Assembly: GCA_963978545.1 (NCBI GenBank)
Contig: OZ021729.1
Span: 8,293,501 to 8,357,500, forward strand
Direction: 5' to 3'
Source: Linyphia triangularis
Taxonomy: Eukaryota > Arthropoda > Arachnida > Araneae > Linyphiidae
Length of the DNA: 64,000 nucleotides
Positions 60,518-64,000 of this stretch are shown here, one piece after another. The notes beneath the pieces were generated by a model. It was not told where the DNA came from and searched no databases. It saw only the letters and a program-made list of their open reading frames with translations. The first letter of the stretch is position 1; every line of letters begins with the position of its first letter. Made by a program: the position numbers and the translations under genes.

Positions 60518-61126
60518 TATATTTTTTATTATAAGATTGGTCTTTAAATACCGAAATCGGGATCAAAAGCCAGTTAAAGCCTATTCTAGTTCCTCATGCT
60601 TGTGGGAAAATTCTTGTGTGATCATTTGCAACTGTATTTTTTTTTTTTTTCGTTCATCAACTTCTTCAGAAAGTGCTTTATCATTTTGTTGTGAAACATT
60701 AAACATGAGTGCATATACATAGACATATATACTTCCACGCATGTATGTATACATATTCTATTTTAACAGTTCGCTATTGTCTTTTCTTCTGTACTTCAGA
60801 TAAGTATTTGCATTAAATGGCGAATAAGTATGCTCAAGAAAATCCTGTAAAGTACCTCCGGCAGAAGTTCCCATCACTCACGCAGATCCCTCTCAAAGAT
60901 AACATTCTCTTTTGCTGTTCCAAACGTGAATAACTGGGATAAAGATTTAAGTTAATATCATACATAAATTAATGTCACTTTCCTCTTGGATTAAATTCGA
61001 TGCATATATTTAATGCTTTCAAAGTTTTCTTTATTTTGAAAACTCAGTAGAGTTAAGGATGTGTCTTTGTTATCTAGATATTCTAATAAAAAAAAAATTA
61101 ATAAAAACCTTCAAAATGTTATGAAT
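60518..61126. other. Non-coding DNA
   Basis: Nothing recognised; the 87-codon plus frame at 60459-60722 starts inside the Tigger TIR and has no domain. Confidence 0.5.
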
Positions 61127-61290
61127 TTATTTTAGTACTTCAAAGGAATAAGCATCATGAAAGTAATACTGATGAAATGAATCAGAATTCAAAAAGTTTT
61201 AACTTTTTCATCAACAAGTTAGAGATTTTACAATTCTGATTCATCAGTATTACTTTCATAATGTTTATTTCTTTAAGATACTAAAATAAT
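61127..61290. mobile_element. 164-bp foldback element
   Basis: TTATTTTAGTACTTCAAAGG, CATGAAAGTAATACTGATGA on the left pairs with TCATCAGTATTACTTTCATA, CTTTAAGATACTAAAATAA on the right, about 60 bp per arm. AATCAGAATT and its inverse also pair toward the loop, which is rich in AAAAAGTTTTAACTTTTT. Confidence 0.85.
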
Positions 61291-61304
61291 ACTTTGTAGT
61301 TTAT

Positions 61305-61482
61305 TTTTTTTATAAATATTTTATTTTTTTTATAAATATTTTTTTTTTTATAAATAGTTTATTTTTTTTATAAATAGTTTATTTTTTTTATAAATAGTTT
61401 ATTTTTTTATAAATAGTTTATTTTTTTTTATAAATAGTTTATTTTTTTTATAAATAGTTTATTTTTTTTATAAATAGTTTAT
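61305..61482. repeat. ~21-bp T-rich minisatellite
   Basis: Eight to nine units of TTTTATAAATAGTTTATTTT, varying mainly in T-run length. Confidence 0.95.
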
Positions 61483-62094
61483 TGGACTGGTTTAAAGTCT
61501 GTAAATGACGTACCCATCAGATTAGATAGCGTTCTAGACGGTAGATTTAAGTAAACTATCTTCCATATCTTTTACTGTCAGCTATCCATTTTTACCTGCT
61601 TCGAAACTTGAGCATTGTATTGTTTAGACTAGCGGAATAACAAACGTATTTAAAAATGCTTGTATAAGTGATCTGCATTTAGGAAGTGAATTTAATGTAT
61701 TTAACTAGCCGCCTGAAACATTATTAACATTAAAATTTAACAAGCAACAAAAAATAATGGAAAGAATTGTTTAAAATGGAGAACTATATCTTTAAAACAA
61801 TGATACACTTATTTATTTCACTTTAAAGCACGACAGGAGAAAAAAAGGAACATGATAGGCCAAGTAGTATTACTCCCAATATGGAGTCCTAAAATGCACT
61901 TTACGTGGAATTCCTTTTTATGAAGTAGCAAAATAAAAATATTAAATTTTATTTTTCAAACAAAAAACATCTACTGTATCTACATCATGTATTGTAACAA
62001 CATCTACTCCATATCAACTCTATCATAACTTCTCAAATTTCTTTAACCATTTCTGATTTTTTAACTCCGGATTTCATACAAATAACTCAAAGTG
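61483..62094. other. AT-rich non-coding DNA
   Basis: Nothing recognised. Confidence 0.5.
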
Positions 62095-62614
62095 CAATGG
62101 ACGATTTCCGCATTTTAAAAAATTCCAAATATTCAAACATAAGCTCTTTAAAAAAATTATTTATTTAAATATTTAAAAAAAAAAAAAAATTGCACCGAAA
62201 CCCCTCCTATTGCAATCGGATCAAAACGATCAGGTATAGCTGTGATATCACGACATCCTTAAAGTTTCTATGGTTATCGTGAGGTTTCTGCCAAATAGCT
62301 GGTTTGGAGATGGTTTGGTAGAAAGCTGCCATATCCCGTACAGGTAGGGGCTATTTGCGAGAAACTTACAAAACTGGTTTCGCTACTGCGTTTTAAGCCA
62401 AGTTGTGACAGATCAAGTGACGTCACATTCAATTCGAGCCGAATGAATCGTTTTTCCCGCCAAAACTAGCAAGCAAACTTGGGTTGCAAAATAAAAAAAA
62501 TAAGAAAAATGCAGTGAGCAGAAATTTTTGTGTGTATGGCCTTTTCGAAACATTTAGAATTGAATAAAACAATCAGAGAAAAAAAAAAGAAAGAAACGTG
62601 GGAATTGTCCATTG
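62095..62614. mobile_element. MITE X, copy 2
   Basis: The left end CAATGGACGATTTCCGCATT (62095) and right end GTGGGAATTGTCCATTG (to 62614) are inverted with a few mismatches. The body matches 48772-49309. A TGACGTCA site at 62418-62425 aligns with 49123-49130 in copy 1. No transposase; the superfamily is not determined. Confidence 0.88.
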
Positions 62615-62849
62615 CAAATAAACTATTCGTCAGAAGAAGTAGGTCTTTGCCTTTAAATAGGTATATCATTTATCAATTTTGATTCTGAAATTTTAGCAGA
62701 GCTATTCAGAAAGATATTTTCCACATTATGGGATAAAAATAGAAAATTTGACACTTTCGTCATTTTTTGGGTACCGTGTCCCTTTAACTTAACATAGTAA
62801 AACAAAAGTTTAGATTGTGACAAATCAGAAACAATGGACTAACAGTTTG

Positions 62850-63112
62850 GACCCATCAACGATAATTCCAGAACTATTGCTAAGATTTCTATGTTCAAAT
62901 TCCCTTCCGATGACAGTGTTAAAAAAAAATGGTGGCGTGTGATACATCGAAAATTTTTTGTTCCAACGAAATACAGCAAGATGAGTGTTAACTTTTTAAT
63001 AAAATCTTTAATGTGTTTTAACCAAACTTCAGACAATATGCGGATCACTTTGAAGAGCAAAGCACCAAAAGCTTCCAGATATGAAAATGAAGGACATACA
63101 AAATTTGGGTAA
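62850..63112 (+). pseudogene. THAP-like zinc-finger relic
   Basis: The plus frame through the ATG at 62891 reads NDNSRTIAKISMFKFPSDDS, then VKKKWWRVIHRKFFVPTKYS, and later QTSDNMRITLKSKAP. Known THAP domains have FxFP, a tryptophan about 10 residues on, a P-x-(K/R)-x-S stretch, then C-x2-H and a basic end with an AVP-type motif. The FKFP, W, PTKYSK and LKSKAP positions fit. The C-x2-H is missing (SVNFL lies where CSxHF is expected), and the N-terminal cysteines are not visible. Likely a decayed THAP transposon or gene fragment. The 149-codon frame on the opposite strand (62839-63288) is its shadow. Confidence 0.5.
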
Positions 63113-64000
63113 TGGTAACGTACAACTATTGAAGTGGGAGAAAAAGGGATCGTCTCAAAACAGCACGTTCCAGAAATAATATACAAGATCACCAGACTCT
63201 TAATTAATCCGGTTTTGTCTGAATTGCGCTTTTGTGCGATAACACATATGAAATCTGTTTCACGGCGCAGATTATCACTGCTTCTCACACGCCTTCAAAC
63301 CAGCAGTTGTTATGGTTCAGAAATATTGCTTTCGATTACTGGAGAATAATTTTTAAGTTCTCCGCTTCCTGATTATTTATCCTGAGGGAAACATTTCCTC
63401 GAGATCAATCTGGGATAGCTTTGAAGTAAATCCTGGTGAATTGCCCTCTGGACGACTCTTAAATCAGCGTGGGCGTTCGAAAAGCACCAAGCGTAAATAG
63501 CCGATGTGGTACACGGAAAATACAGAAGAAAAACTTTAGTAAAGTATATTTTTTTTGCGTTTTGGAATATATTTGTTTATCAAATATGGGAGATATAAAA
63601 TTATACAAAACGTAAAAACTGATAAATTTAAATGATAAAATTGTAATTTGAAAACTGTTCTGCGTGCCATTTTTATTTGATCGCATTTGATAATGAATAA
63701 TTAAGAAAAGAAAGTCACTATCACTCAAAGATTACTTCATACACTTTTGTATTGCAAGTTCAAATATCAAGTATTTAAAATTTGATTATACATAATGACT
63801 GATATTTCTCTCTTTTAAAGTTGATGACATATCTTATGATAAAAAACTTGACAGTTTTGAGCTTTGTTATAAACACAAATGTTGTTAAGGCGACGATCTT
63901 ACCGATATTCATTTTTCAGTTTCTCAATTTTCATTCAAGATATGAACTTCATTTGAAGTTGCTACAAAAGCACTTTTCTGGTCGAACTTTAAAGTACCGT
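63113..64000. other. Non-coding DNA to window end
   Basis: 63150-63480 is less AT-rich and could hold further decayed transposon sequence downstream of the THAP-like relic, but no domain was recognised. The frames at 63134-63349 and 63459-63728 show no family resemblance. Confidence 0.5.

Noticed and set aside
62839..63288. 149-codon minus frame, one of the longest in the window
   Set aside because: It is the antisense shadow of the THAP-like frame and shows no domain, while the plus strand has recognisable FKFP, W and PTKYSK positions.

Overview
The window looks like non-coding nuclear DNA from an arthropod. It is strongly AT-rich and full of microsatellites, minisatellites, satellite-like arrays, tRNA-derived SINEs and small DNA transposons. 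A chelicerate such as a spider is my best guess, from the general style of the SINEs and microsatellites; no single gene proves it. I found no intact protein-coding gene, no ordinary tRNA or rRNA gene, and no CRISPR or prokaryotic feature. Most ATG-to-stop frames of 60-150 codons are chance ORFs in AT-rich DNA, translated (TA)n or (TTTA)n repeats, or transposon interiors.

Layout. 1-16.4 kb is dominated by tandem arrays: a ~53-bp minisatellite, a 148-bp array (9 units), a 145-bp array (7 units with a 4-unit higher-order period), a ~180-bp array (about 13 units with a 543-bp three-unit period) and a ~50-bp array with a 151-bp three-unit period. Two SINE copies, a solo LTR and two copies of an unclassified dispersed element (called B here) lie among them. 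18-29 kb holds a degenerate SINE, MITEs, a 2.1-kb broken transposon, GA-rich low-complexity DNA, a second LTR-like block and a hAT-type MITE with a perfect 8-bp target duplication. 30-49 kb carries more B copies with very large microsatellites inside them ((TTTA)n and about 112 AGAT units), more SINEs, a three-level nest of insertions at 39.8-41.2 kb, a mariner-like relic, a LINE 3' relic and a piggyBac-type MITE. 49-64 kb holds foldback elements (one nested inside another with a recoverable empty site), a second copy of a long-TIR MITE, a Tigger/pogo-type relic and a THAP-like relic.

The coding relics are fragments: (i) an arthropod transposon ORF with a CRH motif (21.1-22.7 kb), (ii) the C-terminal WPPRSPD block of a mariner-like transposase (46.9-47.2 kb), (iii) a LINE C-terminal CxC...H....C motif (48.1-48.3 kb), (iv) a Tigger/Jerky-like C-terminus (60.1-60.4 kb) and (v) a THAP-like domain (62.85-63.11 kb). 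None looks translatable into a complete protein.

The strongest system-level observation is element B. Nine copies or fragments are visible, and in three of them the same internal TTTATTTATTCTGATTAAAA segment is the exact place where a long tandem repeat has grown; a fourth shows a small duplication there. B therefore looks like a mobile seed for micro- and minisatellites.
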